A stretch of DNA of 64,000 nt from Falsiruegeria mediterranea M17 (lineage in GTDB: Bacteria > Pseudomonadota > Alphaproteobacteria > Rhodobacterales > Rhodobacteraceae), in assembly GCF_900302455.1 (NCBI RefSeq), contig NZ_ONZG01000005.1, positions 1 to 64,000 of the forward strand, read 5' to 3'. Below are positions 37,922-48,012 of the stretch, piece by piece (the stretch's first letter is position 1; each line of letters begins with the position of its first letter). The position numbers were made by a program, and so were the translations under genes. The notes beneath the pieces are model-generated. The model saw only the letters and a program-made list of their open reading frames with translations. It was not told where the DNA came from and made no database searches.

Positions 37922-37953
37922 GGTGCTCTCGTGGCGAATACAATCAAAGGATT

Positions 37954-37979
37954 CCGCCCCGGTTTAAAGCCGGGGCGGG
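37954..37979 (-). terminator. Hairpin after the MscS gene
   Basis: CCGCCCCGG pairs with CCGGGGCGG over TTTAAAG, between the mechanosensitive channel stop and the barrel gene start. The T-run is weak. Confidence 0.65.
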
Positions 37980-37986
37980 ACAGTGT

Positions 37987-40272
37987 TTAGCGATCGTCAG
38001 CAGGCGGCGCGGCTTGCCCCTGTTGGTTGGAAGCCTCGGACGCAGCAGCCGCAACAGCCGTCTTCTGTTCGTCAGTCATGTTGTCGTGGTCCTCCATGCC
38101 CGGAATGGCAACGCGCACCTCGCGGCGGGCAAAGTCAATCCCTGCCTCGTTGAACGACGTCTTGACGCGGTTGAAGATTTCTTTGCGCAATGTGAACTGC
38201 TTGCCGGGCTTGGCCATGAACTTGCCTCGGATGATCATGCCGACATCGTCAAAGTCAAAGACACCTTGCGATTTGAACGGCTGCAGGAAGCCATCCTTGT
38301 GAACCTCGTCCTGCATCATCTCGGCGCCGATCTTCTTGAAGATCTTCTTGACCTTGTTGGGGTCGGTGTCGAAGGGCACGGTGAACTTGAGTTTCATGAT
38401 CACCCAGTCACGGCTGAAGTTGGTCAGCTTCTGGATTTCACCATAGGGGATCGTATGAACCGCGCCGCGATGGTGACGCAACTGCATCGAGCGGATCGAG
38501 ATCTTTTCGACCGTACCCATGGTGCCGCCGACATCAACATATTCGCCCACGCGGAACGCGTCGTCGATCAGGAAGAAAATCCCTCCCACGATGTCAGCGA
38601 CCAGTTTCTGCGCACCGAAACCGATGGCCAGACCCAAGATACCGGCACCGGCCAGAAGCGGGGTAATGTCGACACCCAAAGCACCGATCGCCAGCAGGCC
38701 AAAGATGACCGAGATCGCCACCTGCGCACTGACCCGCAAAAGCGGCAGAACGGTTGCCAGGCGCGAACCGCCTGCGCCGCCTCCTTCGCCGGCTTCCTCG
38801 TCCGGGCTCTGTTCGCTGGCGGTCATTTCTGCCGCCAGACGACGGTTGATCCAGAGCGAGACGACCTCGTTCAAGATATAGCCAATTGCCACGATCATAA
38901 GGAATTCGACCAAAGCACCGGCCACGTCGTGTCCGACACCAGCAGCTGCAACGTTTCGCAGGTCGATTTCCCAGACGTTGGCAATCTGCAGGATCACGAA
39001 TATGCCGGCCAGAACCCGACCAATGCGAATGTAGCTGCGCTTTGTTGATTTATAGGCACGTTCAGCAATTGGACCATCGCCCATCATCGGCGGTGCCAGA
39101 TGGCGCACCAGACCGCGGATCAGCGTGTCGATGGCGGGCGCCATCAGCAACCAGAACATCGTGGTGTAATGCGGAGCGGTCCCGAGAAGCATCAGCAACC
39201 GGCGGTCCCCGGAACCGATGATCATTTCGACCACAAGCCACATCACAAAGGAAACACCGATCGCCATGAAGGGATATGCCTTTGCTACGGCCTCGTCAAA
39301 GCGCGAGCGGTCGGGGTCGGTTCCGCGCATCATGTCGCTCAGGCCCTCGCGGGCGCGCCAAGCGATGATGCCGATATAGATATGGACGGATGTGTTCAGC
39401 CAAAAGCCCAATCGCGTTTCGCCCATCGGAACGCCGTTCGCCTGGTTGAAGCCAACAATAAATATTGTGAAGCCACCCAGCAGAAACAGGCCGATGAGAT
39501 TGCGGTGCAAGTATTTGGCCCATTTGTCCGAGACATTTACCAATCGCAAGTCAGCTCGGTTCGGGGCCAGCACAAATCGCGAAATCGCGGCGCCAAGGCG
39601 TGGAATCCAGATCAGATAGAAAACCAATGGGGCGGCAAATGTCAGTTCTTCGGCCGACAGAAGTTGGGTTCCGACAAAACGCAGGACAACATAAAAAACG
39701 ACCAACCCCAGCAATTCACGGCAGAACCGGCGGAACAAGAAACCGACTGTGGACCAGAGGTTGTCCGCCTCTTGGCCAGTCTCGGCCCGCGCTCGTCGTA
39801 GAACAAGCCAAACAACGAGTTTTTCAGCACCATAACCGGCCAAAAGTGCAGCCAGAATGTAGCCGAACATCGCCACCATTTCACCGGAGCCAAATGACGC
39901 TGCAAAGTTGGCAAAAGCCTGCAACTGACCCGACACCAGATTGGGGACCTGCTGCAAGACATGGACCCATCCGAGGACCATGTTGGTTCCCAGCTCGCGA
40001 ATGACGGTCAGAATGCTTTTCTCTGGGGCCGCTTGGGTCTGCTGTTCCGCAACCGCATCCAGTCGTTCGAGAAGAAGCGCACGAACCTGGTCATCGGACA
40101 TGCGCGCCACGAGATCGTCCACCTGATCAGGGGACAGGTCTTCGGGTACAACAGGTGCGGATGAAGATGTGGTGGACCCACTGGATGTCGATACAGGAAC
40201 CTGCGCATGCAGTGGGACCGCGAGCACGCTGGTAAACACCAGCACAGCAAGCAATCGAAACAAGTAGACCAT
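37987..40272 (-). CDS. Large MscS-family mechanosensitive channel
   Basis: This protein has 761 residues. A signal peptide (FRLLAVLVFTSVLAVPLHAQ) and a Ser/Thr-rich linker lead to about ten membrane helices. The MscS core starts at about 530, with the pore helix region LLAGAGILGLAIGFGAQKLVADIVGGIFFLIDD and the beta domain DAFRVGEYVDVGGTMGTVEKISIRSMQLRHH. The cytoplasmic cage follows. Size and layout are like the YbiO/MscM-type channels that relieve turgor on osmotic downshock. The tail (SNQQGQAAPPADDR) is disordered. The gene before it lies across a candidate small RNA. Confidence 0.9.
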   Translation of the reverse strand: MVYLFRLLAVLVFTSVLAVPLHAQVPVSTSSGSTTSSSAPVVPEDLSPDQVDDLVARMSDDQVRALLLERLDAVAEQQTQAAPEKSILTVIRELGTNMVLGWVHVLQQVPNLVSGQLQAFANFAASFGSGEMVAMFGYILAALLAGYGAEKLVVWLVLRRARAETGQEADNLWSTVGFLFRRFCRELLGLVVFYVVLRFVGTQLLSAEELTFAAPLVFYLIWIPRLGAAISRFVLAPNRADLRLVNVSDKWAKYLHRNLIGLFLLGGFTIFIVGFNQANGVPMGETRLGFWLNTSVHIYIGIIAWRAREGLSDMMRGTDPDRSRFDEAVAKAYPFMAIGVSFVMWLVVEMIIGSGDRRLLMLLGTAPHYTTMFWLLMAPAIDTLIRGLVRHLAPPMMGDGPIAERAYKSTKRSYIRIGRVLAGIFVILQIANVWEIDLRNVAAAGVGHDVAGALVEFLMIVAIGYILNEVVSLWINRRLAAEMTASEQSPDEEAGEGGGAGGSRLATVLPLLRVSAQVAISVIFGLLAIGALGVDITPLLAGAGILGLAIGFGAQKLVADIVGGIFFLIDDAFRVGEYVDVGGTMGTVEKISIRSMQLRHHRGAVHTIPYGEIQKLTNFSRDWVIMKLKFTVPFDTDPNKVKKIFKKIGAEMMQDEVHKDGFLQPFKSQGVFDFDDVGMIIRGKFMAKPGKQFTLRKEIFNRVKTSFNEAGIDFARREVRVAIPGMEDHDNMTDEQKTAVAAAASEASNQQGQAAPPADDR

Positions 40273-40417
40273 AAATTTGCCCTCGAAACGGATTTTGGTT
40301 TGTTTTGCGAAGCTTACTCAACCAAGCGCCGAGTTCATAGGGCAATGTTACGAGCTAAAGAATAGTCCGAGTGCGATTTCGTATCGGATTTTCCGGCCTG
40401 TCAGGACGATCGGCAAG

Positions 40418-40500
40418 AAAAAAAAGGCCGAGCACTAAGCTCGGCCGTAGTCCAACAGGGAGGTATGAAGGTGACCAGCGTTTCAGCATCATCGCCTTCG
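40418..40500 (-). ncRNA. Candidate small RNA with anti-Shine-Dalgarno loop
   Basis: The 314 bases between two same-strand genes hold a complete transcription unit. A TTGATC/TAAATG promoter (see 40507-40535) is followed by about 83 bases and a strong terminator: GGCCGAGC-TTAGT-GCTCGGCC then eight U. The RNA carries ACCUCCC (plus strand 40458-40464), complementary to a ribosome-binding site and unpaired by eye. No convincing protein frame is present. The rest of the gap (40273-40417 and 40536-40586) shows nothing else. Confidence 0.5.
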
Positions 40501-40506
40501 AGAGTT

Positions 40507-40535
40507 CATTTAGGTGGCACTTTGTGAACGATCAA
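40507..40535 (-). promoter_or_regulatory. Sigma-70-type promoter of the candidate small RNA
   Basis: On the minus strand TTGATC (40530-40535) and TAAATG (40507-40512) are separated by exactly 17 bases. Transcription would begin near 40500. The -10 differs from TATAAT at three positions, so the call is moderate. Confidence 0.45.
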
Positions 40536-40586
40536 GGCTTATAATGTCACGCTCTTGACATTCCCGATATGCCTGGAATGCATAGC

Positions 40587-41492
40587 TCAGATTTTTCCTT
40601 GCTGTCGCAACTGTTTGCGGTGCGCGATGATCTCGTCCTGGACAAAATCCTTGAAGGCCGCGACCCGTTGCGAGTGCCGCAATTCCTCGGGATAGGCCAA
40701 GAATACTGGGACATCGGCAGACTCCGTCTCGGTCATGACATGCACCAGATCCGGGAAATCCTGGGTCACGTAATCAGGCAGCACGCCAATCCCCAAGTTG
40801 TGCAACACACCCTGCAGAACGCCAAAGTAGTTGTTCACCGTCAGCAGCGATTGCGGATTATGCGCCATCAAGGTCTGGACCAACGTCGCACCGGCCCCAA
40901 CCTGCGCGGCGCTGGTGTTCTGACAAATCAATCGATGTTTGACGATATCAACGATTCCCGTCGGCGTGCCATGCTCGTTGAGATATTCACGCGAAGCATA
41001 GAGCTGCATGCGCACTGTCATCAGTCGCTTGCGGATCAGATCGGCCTGGCTGGGTTCCTTCATGCGGATTGCAACATCGGCTTCGCGCATGGGCAGGTCC
41101 AATACGCGCTCTTCCAGCATCAGATCGACCTTGAGGTCCGGATATTTTTCATAGAGCTTGGGTAGGCGCGGAGCCAGCCACAGAGTGCCGAACCCGAATG
41201 TGGTGGTGACACGCAGTTCGCCAAAGACTTCTTCCTCGCTGTCGCGAATGCGCGCTGCAGCAGCATCAAGGCGTTTGGTCATGGCGCTGGTGGCATCGAA
41301 CAACAGCTCTCCCTGTTCCGTCAGAATCAGGCCGCGTGCGTGTCGGTGGAAGAGGGTCGAATTCAAGGATTCCTCAAGCGCGCGGATTTGGCGGCTGACA
41401 GCAGATTGCGACAAATTCAGTTTGTCCCCGGCATGGGTCAAGCTGCCCGCGTCGGCCACGGCGTGAAAAATTCTCAGTTTATCCCAGTCCAT
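40587..41492 (-). CDS. LysR-family transcriptional regulator
   Basis: This protein has 301 residues. MDWDKLRIFHAVADAGSLTHAG, LNLSQSAVSRQIRALEE and LFHRHARGLILTEQG form the winged helix-turn-helix; the effector domain follows. It starts 181 bases from the divergent indolepyruvate oxidoreductase gene and may control it. The family member is not identifiable by eye. Confidence 0.9.
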   Translation of the reverse strand: MDWDKLRIFHAVADAGSLTHAGDKLNLSQSAVSRQIRALEESLNSTLFHRHARGLILTEQGELLFDATSAMTKRLDAAAARIRDSEEEVFGELRVTTTFGFGTLWLAPRLPKLYEKYPDLKVDLMLEERVLDLPMREADVAIRMKEPSQADLIRKRLMTVRMQLYASREYLNEHGTPTGIVDIVKHRLICQNTSAAQVGAGATLVQTLMAHNPQSLLTVNNYFGVLQGVLHNLGIGVLPDYVTQDFPDLVHVMTETESADVPVFLAYPEELRHSQRVAAFKDFVQDEIIAHRKQLRQQGKI

Positions 41493-41673
41493 TGTCCCAA
41501 CTTTCGATTTGGAGCCGACGCACTATATCAATGGCATGCCAAAGGCTACAATCAACCGTCTTGCTGTCGCAGCGGGAAAAAAAGCGACTATACAGGTCAG
41601 CAATTGTGACCTAAAGTGGGTGGTGAGAGGGGAAAATACCCCGGCAAACTAATCTTACGTGGGGAGACGTTTG

Positions 41674-44600
41674 ATGAGTCAGCACGAAATTTCGCTGAAC
41701 GACCGCTTTGACCTGAGCAAGAAACAGGTCCTGTTGAATGGCACACAGGCGCTGGTTCGCTTGATGCTGATGCAAAAGGCGCGGGACGAGGCGGCAGGCC
41801 ACAATACGGCGGGGCTGGTGACAGGTTATCGCGGCTCACCCTTGGGCGCCGTTGATATGCAGATGAACCGTGCTGCCAAACAGCTGGCTGAATCTGACGT
41901 CACGTTTCAATTCGGTCTGAACGAGGATCTGGCGGCCACCGCGCTGTGGGGGGCGCAACAGGCGGGTTTGCGTGGCGACGGCAAGTACGACGGCGTCTTT
42001 GGCCTGTGGTACGGCAAGGGGCCGGGCGTCGACCGTTCGGGCGATGCGATCCGGCACGCGAATATGGCGGGCACCGCGCCGTTGGGCGGCGTCGTCATGG
42101 CCATGGGGGATGACCACACAGGCGAAAGCTCGACCGTGTTGCACCAGTCGGAATGGGCCTTGATGGATGCGTACATGCCCATCGTCAGCCCCGCGGGTGT
42201 TCAGGAAATCCTGGATTATGGTTTGTACGGCATGGCTCTGTCGCGTTTCTCGGGTCTGTGGGTTGGCCTGAAGACGATGAAAGACACGATCGAAGTCACA
42301 TCGGTGGTCGATGGCGACCCGGACCGGATGCAGATCGTCACGCCTGAGTTCGACATGCCCGAGGGCGGGCTGAACATCCGGCTGGTCGACGACCGCACCC
42401 CGCAAGAGGCGCGGATCATCGACCACAAACGCTTTGCGGCCGAGGCGTTTAGTCATGCCAACAAGATGGACAAACGTGTCTGGGGCAAATCCGGGGCCAA
42501 GATCGGCTTTGTCGCGGCGGGCAAGAACTGGCTGGATCTGGTCCATGCGATGGCACTGCTCAACATTGACGAGGCCGAAGCCGAACGGTTGGGCATCACC
42601 ACCTATAAAGTGGGACAGGTTTTCCCGCTGGACATGAAAGGGTTCCACGATTGGGCCGAGGGCCTCGACCTGATCGTGGTGGTCGAGGAAAAGCGCAAGC
42701 TGATCGAGGTTCAGATCAAGGAAGCCATCTTTGACGACCGCCGTGGACGTCGTGTCTATGGCTGGCACAAAGGTGGCGGTGCGGGCTCGATGCATGGCGA
42801 AGAGCTGTTCCCGACGCGCGGCGCGCTGGATCCGATCATGATTGCCGAGAAGCTGGGGCAAATCCTGATCGATGAGGGTCATGATACCGACGGCGTTCGG
42901 GCGGGCCTACAGGCGCTCGATGACGCACGGCGCGCCGATAACGCGCAAGAGATCGCGGCGCGCCTGCCGTATTTCTGCTCGGGCTGTCCGCACAACACTG
43001 GAACGAAGGTGCCAGATGGCAGCCGGGCTTATGCCGGGATCGGGTGCCATTTCATGGTGCAGTGGATGGACCGCGAAACGCTGGGGTATACCCACATGGG
43101 CGGCGAAGGGGCGAACTGGATCGGCGAGGCGCCGTTTTCGACCACCGATCACGTGTTCCAGAACCTGGGCGACGGTACCTACAACCATTCGGGTGTCCAG
43201 GCGATCCGTGCTGCCTTGGCCGCCGGAACGAACATCACCTACAAAATCCTGTACAATGATGCCGTCGCGATGACGGGGGGACAGGACAACGAGGGTGGCC
43301 TGAGCGCAGAACGCATTGTGGCCGAGGTCAAGGCGATGGGGGTCAAGGACGTCGCTGTTGTCTACGACGAGAAAGAAGACGTGAACTTCAAGGCGTTGCC
43401 TGCGGGCATCGAGACCCATGAGCGCGCCGAATTGATGAACGTGCAGGAGAAGTTCCGCGAGATCGAAGGCGTCAGCGTCATCGTATATATCCAGACCTGC
43501 GCCGCCGAAAAGCGCCGCCGCCGCAAACGGGGCACATTCCCTGATCCCGACAAGCGCGTGTTCATCAATACCGATATATGCGAAGGCTGCGGCGACTGCG
43601 GGGTGCAGTCGAACTGTGTCTCGATCGTGCCCAAGGAAACCGAATTGGGCCGCAAGCGGGCAATTGACCAATCCAGCTGCAACAAGGACTTCTCTTGCGT
43701 CAAAGGCTTCTGTCCGTCGTTTGTCACGCTCGAGGGCGCCAAGCTGCGCAAGGAAGCCACGACCGAGATTGATCTGCCGGACCTGCCGATGCCGGTGGTG
43801 CCGACAATCAACGGCACCCACAATGTGGTGATCACGGGCGTGGGTGGTACCGGTGTCGTGACCATCGGCGCAGTGCTTGCTCAGGCCGCTCAGATCGACG
43901 GCAAGGGTGCCGGCATGATGGAAATGGCCGGGCTGGCGCAAAAGGGCGGGGCGGTTCACATCCATTGCCGTCTGGCCAATGACCCCGACGACATCAGCGC
44001 CATCCGTGTAGCCACCGGTGAATGTGATGCGCTGATCGGCGGCGATCTGGTTGTGAGTGCCGGGGCCAAGACCATTGGTCTGCTGCGCAACGAAACGGCC
44101 GGTGCCGTGGTCAACTCTCATGAAATCATCACCGGTGATTTCACTCGCGATACCGAGTTCCAGATCCCGTCCGACCGGCTGGAACTGGCGCTGGAGGCGC
44201 GACTGAAAGAGCGGCTGGCGCTCTTTGATGCCTCTGATCTGGCGCGGGATGTCATGGGCGATTCCATCTTCTCGAACATGATGGTCTTTGGCGCCGCGTG
44301 GCAGCGCGGACTTTTGCCGCTGAGCCATGACGCGATCATGGGTGCTATTGACCTGAATGGCGCTGCTGTAGAACGCAACAAACGCGCGTTCGAGATTGGC
44401 CGTTGGGCCGTGCTGCATCCTGATCAGGTGGCCAAGGTGCTGACACCCAATGTGGTCGAGCTGCCCAAGTCGCTGGACGAAAAGATCGCCTTTCGCGCCG
44501 ATCATCTGACTGCTTATCAGAGCAAACGACTGGCGAAACGCTATGCCAAGATGCTCGAGGGGATTGAGGATGCCGAATTGAAAGAGGCGGTGGCCTTGGG

Positions 44601-45096
44601 CTATCACAAGCTCTTGTCCTACAAGGATGAATACGAGGTTGCGCGCCTGCTGCTCGACAGCCGGAGCAAGGCCGCGGCCGAGTTTGACGGCGACCTGAAG
44701 ATGACCCTGCATCTGGCGCCGCCGATCCTGGGCGGCACGGGACCGGATGGGCGCCCCAAGAAGCGCGAGTTCGGGGAGTGGATGCTTGGGCCCATGAAGC
44801 TACTGTCACGAATGAAAGGCCTGCGGGGTACGCCGCTCGATATCTTTGGCTATACCGCCGAGCGCAAGATGGAACGCGCATTGATCCGTCAGTACGAAAA
44901 AGACATGAAGGATGCGCTGGCCAAGGTAAGTCCGGAAACCAAGGACGCAGTTTGCGCCCTTGCGCGGTTGCCTCTGGATATTCGCGGCTTTGGTCCTGTC
45001 AAATTGCAAAATGAGGCCAAGGCCGCCAAGCGTCGTGAAGAGCTGCTCGCCGCGATCCGTCAGGGTGGTGCTGATCTGAAACAGGCGGCTGAGTAA
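41674..45096 (+). CDS. Indolepyruvate ferredoxin oxidoreductase, fused form
   Basis: This protein has 1140 residues from the ATG at 41674 (GGGGAG upstream). It is a 2-ketoacid:ferredoxin oxidoreductase with alpha, ferredoxin-like and gamma parts in one chain. It oxidises aryl or branched 2-oxoacids to acyl-CoA. The N-terminal part has GLVTGYRGSPLGAVD. The TPP-binding part has YFCSGCPHNTGT, GIGCHFMVQWMD and NDAVAMTGGQ. A [4Fe-4S] site is in CEGCGDCGVQSNC and a second Cys group in CNKDFSCVKGFCPS. The gamma domain starts HNVVITGVGGTGVVTIG. This aerobic fused type is common in Alphaproteobacteria. Confidence 0.92.
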   Translation: MSQHEISLNDRFDLSKKQVLLNGTQALVRLMLMQKARDEAAGHNTAGLVTGYRGSPLGAVDMQMNRAAKQLAESDVTFQFGLNEDLAATALWGAQQAGLRGDGKYDGVFGLWYGKGPGVDRSGDAIRHANMAGTAPLGGVVMAMGDDHTGESSTVLHQSEWALMDAYMPIVSPAGVQEILDYGLYGMALSRFSGLWVGLKTMKDTIEVTSVVDGDPDRMQIVTPEFDMPEGGLNIRLVDDRTPQEARIIDHKRFAAEAFSHANKMDKRVWGKSGAKIGFVAAGKNWLDLVHAMALLNIDEAEAERLGITTYKVGQVFPLDMKGFHDWAEGLDLIVVVEEKRKLIEVQIKEAIFDDRRGRRVYGWHKGGGAGSMHGEELFPTRGALDPIMIAEKLGQILIDEGHDTDGVRAGLQALDDARRADNAQEIAARLPYFCSGCPHNTGTKVPDGSRAYAGIGCHFMVQWMDRETLGYTHMGGEGANWIGEAPFSTTDHVFQNLGDGTYNHSGVQAIRAALAAGTNITYKILYNDAVAMTGGQDNEGGLSAERIVAEVKAMGVKDVAVVYDEKEDVNFKALPAGIETHERAELMNVQEKFREIEGVSVIVYIQTCAAEKRRRRKRGTFPDPDKRVFINTDICEGCGDCGVQSNCVSIVPKETELGRKRAIDQSSCNKDFSCVKGFCPSFVTLEGAKLRKEATTEIDLPDLPMPVVPTINGTHNVVITGVGGTGVVTIGAVLAQAAQIDGKGAGMMEMAGLAQKGGAVHIHCRLANDPDDISAIRVATGECDALIGGDLVVSAGAKTIGLLRNETAGAVVNSHEIITGDFTRDTEFQIPSDRLELALEARLKERLALFDASDLARDVMGDSIFSNMMVFGAAWQRGLLPLSHDAIMGAIDLNGAAVERNKRAFEIGRWAVLHPDQVAKVLTPNVVELPKSLDEKIAFRADHLTAYQSKRLAKRYAKMLEGIEDAELKEAVALGYHKLLSYKDEYEVARLLLDSRSKAAAEFDGDLKMTLHLAPPILGGTGPDGRPKKREFGEWMLGPMKLLSRMKGLRGTPLDIFGYTAERKMERALIRQYEKDMKDALAKVSPETKDAVCALARLPLDIRGFGPVKLQNEAKAAKRREELLAAIRQGGADLKQAAE

Positions 45097-45131
45097 TACC
45101 GTCACACTGCTGTCATGCAATCTTTGCAAAA

Positions 45132-45162
45132 TGGATGCCCGTTCTTATCTAACGGGCATCCA
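45132..45162. terminator. Perfect 12-base hairpin between the oxidoreductase and acyltransferase genes
   Basis: TGGATGCCCGTT pairs exactly with AACGGGCATCCA across a 7-base loop. There is no T-run on the plus strand (AAACGG follows, with the next ribosome site), but TTTTG follows on the minus strand. It may protect the upstream mRNA 3' end or act in the leader of the next gene. Confidence 0.55.
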
Positions 45163-45175
45163 AACGGAGAAGACC

Positions 45176-46054
45176 ATGACCTCGCGCCGTCATATCGCAC
45201 GCGACATTTCCTACGCTCATTCAGCAGCCACCAAAGGTGGCCGTACTGTTATCCGGCTGATGGAGAACTCGACCGGACGGATCGGGCTGATCAAGCGGGC
45301 GGATGGGTATGAGCATGAGGTGGCCAACGGGCGCGACTTCTGGTCGGTCATGGTTGAACGCTATGGCCTGTCTTTGAATGTGATTGGGGGGTCCCTGTCG
45401 AACATCCCCAAAGATGGCCCAGTGATTCTGATCGCGAACCATCCTTATGGCATTCTGGATGGGTTGATGATGGGTCATATCCTGTCTCAGACGCGCGGTG
45501 ATTTCCGTATTCTGGCACATCGCGTGTTCCGCAAGGCCGAAGACATCAACCGCATCATCCTGCCAATCTCGTTCGATCAGACGAAAGAGGCGATGAAGCT
45601 GAACCTGGACACGCGCAAAACCTCGCTGAATTACCTGGGTCGGGGCGGCGCGATTGGGATTTTCCCGGGTGGCACTGTAAGTACTGCGGTCAAGCCCTTT
45701 GGTCAGCCGATGGATCCCGGCTGGCGCGGGTTTACGGCGCGAATGGTGGGTAAATCGAACGCCACGGTCGTCCCGGTCTACTTCGACGGCCATACCAGCC
45801 GCCTGTTCCAGATCGCCAGCCATTTGCACAACACACTGCGCATGGGGCTTTTGATCAAAGAGTTCAAAAAACGCGTCGATACGCCGGTCAAAGTGGTTGT
45901 CGGTGACCCCATTGGCCGTGACATTCTGGACCCGATGGCAAAAGATAGCCGCGCGATGATGGATTTCCTGCGCAAAGCCACGTATGAGCTGTCTCCGAAG
46001 CCGTTGAAGTCTTACGACTACGGCTATGAGTTTGAGGAACGGCATCGCGCCTAA
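45176..46054 (+). CDS. PlsC-like lysophospholipid/glycerol acyltransferase
   Basis: This protein has 292 residues from the ATG at 45176, with GGAGAAG upstream. [18 protein letters not shown] contains the acyltransferase His-Asp motif, [19 protein letters not shown] is the glycerol-phosphate binding block, and [19 protein letters not shown] follows. The form NHPxGxLDG resembles hemolysin-like acyltransferases including ornithine-lipid synthesis enzymes. It transfers an acyl chain at the inner membrane. It runs into murI with a 7-base gap. Confidence 0.83.
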   Translation: MTSRRHIARDISYAHSAATKGGRTVIRLMENSTGRIGLIKRADGYEHEVANGRDFWSVMVERYGLSLNVIGGSLSNIPKDGPVILIANHPYGILDGLMMGHILSQTRGDFRILAHRVFRKAEDINRIILPISFDQTKEAMKLNLDTRKTSLNYLGRGGAIGIFPGGTVSTAVKPFGQPMDPGWRGFTARMVGKSNATVVPVYFDGHTSRLFQIASHLHNTLRMGLLIKEFKKRVDTPVKVVVGDPIGRDILDPMAKDSRAMMDFLRKATYELSPKPLKSYDYGYEFEERHRA

Positions 46055-46061
46055 GGGGCAA

Positions 46062-46871
46062 ATGGCAGTAGGTATCTTTGATTCTGGTCTGGGCGGATTG
46101 ACTGTCCTGAACGCAGCGCAAAAGCGGCTGCGGGATGTGGATTTTCTGTATTTCGCAGACAGTGATCACGCGCCTTACGGTGTGCGCGACGCCGAAGACA
46201 TCTTTCAACTCACCAACAAGGCGGTGCATCATCTTTGGGATGCAGGCTGCAACTTGGTGATCCTGGCCTGCAACACCGCAAGCGCTGCGGCCCTGCGCCG
46301 GATGCAAGAGGCGGGCGTGCCCGAAGGCAAGCGTGTGCTAGGTGTGTTTGTGCCGTTGATCGAGGCGCTGACCGAGCGGAACTGGGGCGACAACTCCCCC
46401 CCGCGTGAGGTGGAAACCAAACATGTCGCTTTGTTTGCCACGCCCGCGACCGTGATGAGCCGTGCGTTTCAGCGGGAACTCGCGTTCCGTGCCATCGGCG
46501 TCGATGTCGAAGCGCAGGCCTGTGGCGGCGTGGTCGACGCCATCGAAGACGGCGATATGATCCTGGCCGAAGCGTTGGTGCGTTCGCATGTCGAGGCCTT
46601 GCAACGCAAGATGCCCCATCCGCAGGCCGCCATTCTGGGCTGCACGCATTATCCGCTGATGGAAGAGGCGTTTCAGGCCGCATTGGGCCCGGACGTCAAG
46701 GTGTTCAGCCAAGGGCGGCTCGTGGCCGATTCATTGGCCGACTATCTGGATCGGCACCCGCATATGCTGGGTTCGGGCGAGGCGGGTTATCTGACCACGG
46801 GCAACCCGACCCGCGTCAGTGACCGGGCGACGCAATTCCTCCGACGACAAATCACCTTTCAAGCCGCTTGA
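46062..46871 (+). CDS. murI: Glutamate racemase
   Basis: This protein has 269 residues from the ATG at 46062 (AAGGGG upstream). It makes D-glutamate for peptidoglycan. Both catalytic cysteines are present: [13 protein letters not shown] and [13 protein letters not shown]. The start [16 protein letters not shown] is the family opening. It lies directly after the acyltransferase gene and 94 bases before argC. Confidence 0.95.
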   Translation: MAVGIFDSGLGGLTVLNAAQKRLRDVDFLYFADSDHAPYGVRDAEDIFQLTNKAVHHLWDAGCNLVILACNTASAAALRRMQEAGVPEGKRVLGVFVPLIEALTERNWGDNSPPREVETKHVALFATPATVMSRAFQRELAFRAIGVDVEAQACGGVVDAIEDGDMILAEALVRSHVEALQRKMPHPQAAILGCTHYPLMEEAFQAALGPDVKVFSQGRLVADSLADYLDRHPHMLGSGEAGYLTTGNPTRVSDRATQFLRRQITFQAA

Positions 46872-46965
46872 CCCTGATCAAGGACGGCGGGCATCTTGCC
46901 CGGTAACTCCGGACCGCGACGTGGCGGTCCATGACTGCACGACATTTGAAGAGAAGAGGTCTGAC

Positions 46966-47994
46966 ATGACCCACAAAATCGCAATTCTGGGCGCCAGCGG
47001 TTACACCGGCGCCGAACTGGTAAGGCTGATCGCCGAGCACCCGAACATGGACATCGTGGCGCTTGCCGCCGAGCGTAAGGCGGGCATGAGCATGGCACAG
47101 GTGTTCCCGCACCTGCGCCACATGGATCTGCCGGACCTGTGCAAGATCGGCGAGATCGATTTCAGCCAGATCGACCTGTGTTTCTGCGCGTTGCCGCACA
47201 AGACCAGCCAAGAGGTCATTCGCGAACTGCCCAAGACGCTGAAGATCGTGGACCTGTCGGCGGACTTCCGGCTGCGCGATCCCGCCGAATACGAAAAGTG
47301 GTACGGCAATTCGCATATCGCTTTGGAGCAGCAGGCCGAAGCGGTTTATGGCCTTACCGAGTTCTATCGGGATGACATCCGCAACGCGCGGTTGGTGGCA
47401 GGAACGGGCTGTAATTCAGCGACGGGGCAATATGTGCTGCGTCCGTTGATTTCGGCCAACGTGATTGATCTGGATGACATCATTCTGGACCTGAAATGCG
47501 CCGTTTCCGGCGCGGGGCGGAGCCTGAAGGAAAATCTACTCCATGCTGAGTTGAGCGAAGGTTACAACGCCTATGCCGTTGGCGGCACGCACCGGCACCT
47601 GGGTGAGTTCGATCAGGAGTTTTCCAAGATCGCGGGCCGGACCGTGCATGTGCAGTTCACCCCGCATCTGGTGCCAGCAAACCGGGGCATTCTGGCGACC
47701 ACTTATGTGCACGGTGATCCGCAGAGCATCTATGAAACCCTTTGCCAAGCCTACGAAAACGAACCCTTCATCCAGATGCTACCGTTTGGCGAAGCGCCGT
47801 CGACGCATCATGTGCGCGGCTCGAACTTCTGCCACATCGGTGTGACAGCAGATCGGATCGAACGGCGCGCCATCGTGATCGGGGCCTTGGATAACCTGAC
47901 AAAAGGTAGCAGCGGCCAGGCCTTGCAGAACGCCAACCTGATGTTAGGTGAGGACGAAACGCGCGGGCTGATGATGGCGCCGCTGTTCCCCTAA
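46966..47994 (+). CDS. argC: N-acetyl-gamma-glutamyl-phosphate reductase
   Basis: This protein has 342 residues from the ATG at 46966 (AGAAGAGGT upstream). It performs the third step of arginine synthesis. The Rossmann loop is [18 protein letters not shown], the catalytic Cys is in [14 protein letters not shown], and [10 protein letters not shown] and [19 protein letters not shown] follow. The Cys block reads GCNSATG rather than the common GCYPT, as in the longer ArgC type. ccmE starts 18 bases later, so one transcript may run from murI to ccmE. Confidence 0.95.
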   Translation: MTHKIAILGASGYTGAELVRLIAEHPNMDIVALAAERKAGMSMAQVFPHLRHMDLPDLCKIGEIDFSQIDLCFCALPHKTSQEVIRELPKTLKIVDLSADFRLRDPAEYEKWYGNSHIALEQQAEAVYGLTEFYRDDIRNARLVAGTGCNSATGQYVLRPLISANVIDLDDIILDLKCAVSGAGRSLKENLLHAELSEGYNAYAVGGTHRHLGEFDQEFSKIAGRTVHVQFTPHLVPANRGILATTYVHGDPQSIYETLCQAYENEPFIQMLPFGEAPSTHHVRGSNFCHIGVTADRIERRAIVIGALDNLTKGSSGQALQNANLMLGEDETRGLMMAPLFP

Positions 47995-48012
47995 GCCACC
48001 GCTGAGGTCGCC

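Noticed and set aside
40465-40527. A 20-residue plus-strand frame starting ATGAAGGTGACC after GGGAGG
   Set aside because: The ribosome-site-like GGGAGG is one base from the ATG, too close for initiation, and the region is better explained as the complement of a small RNA.
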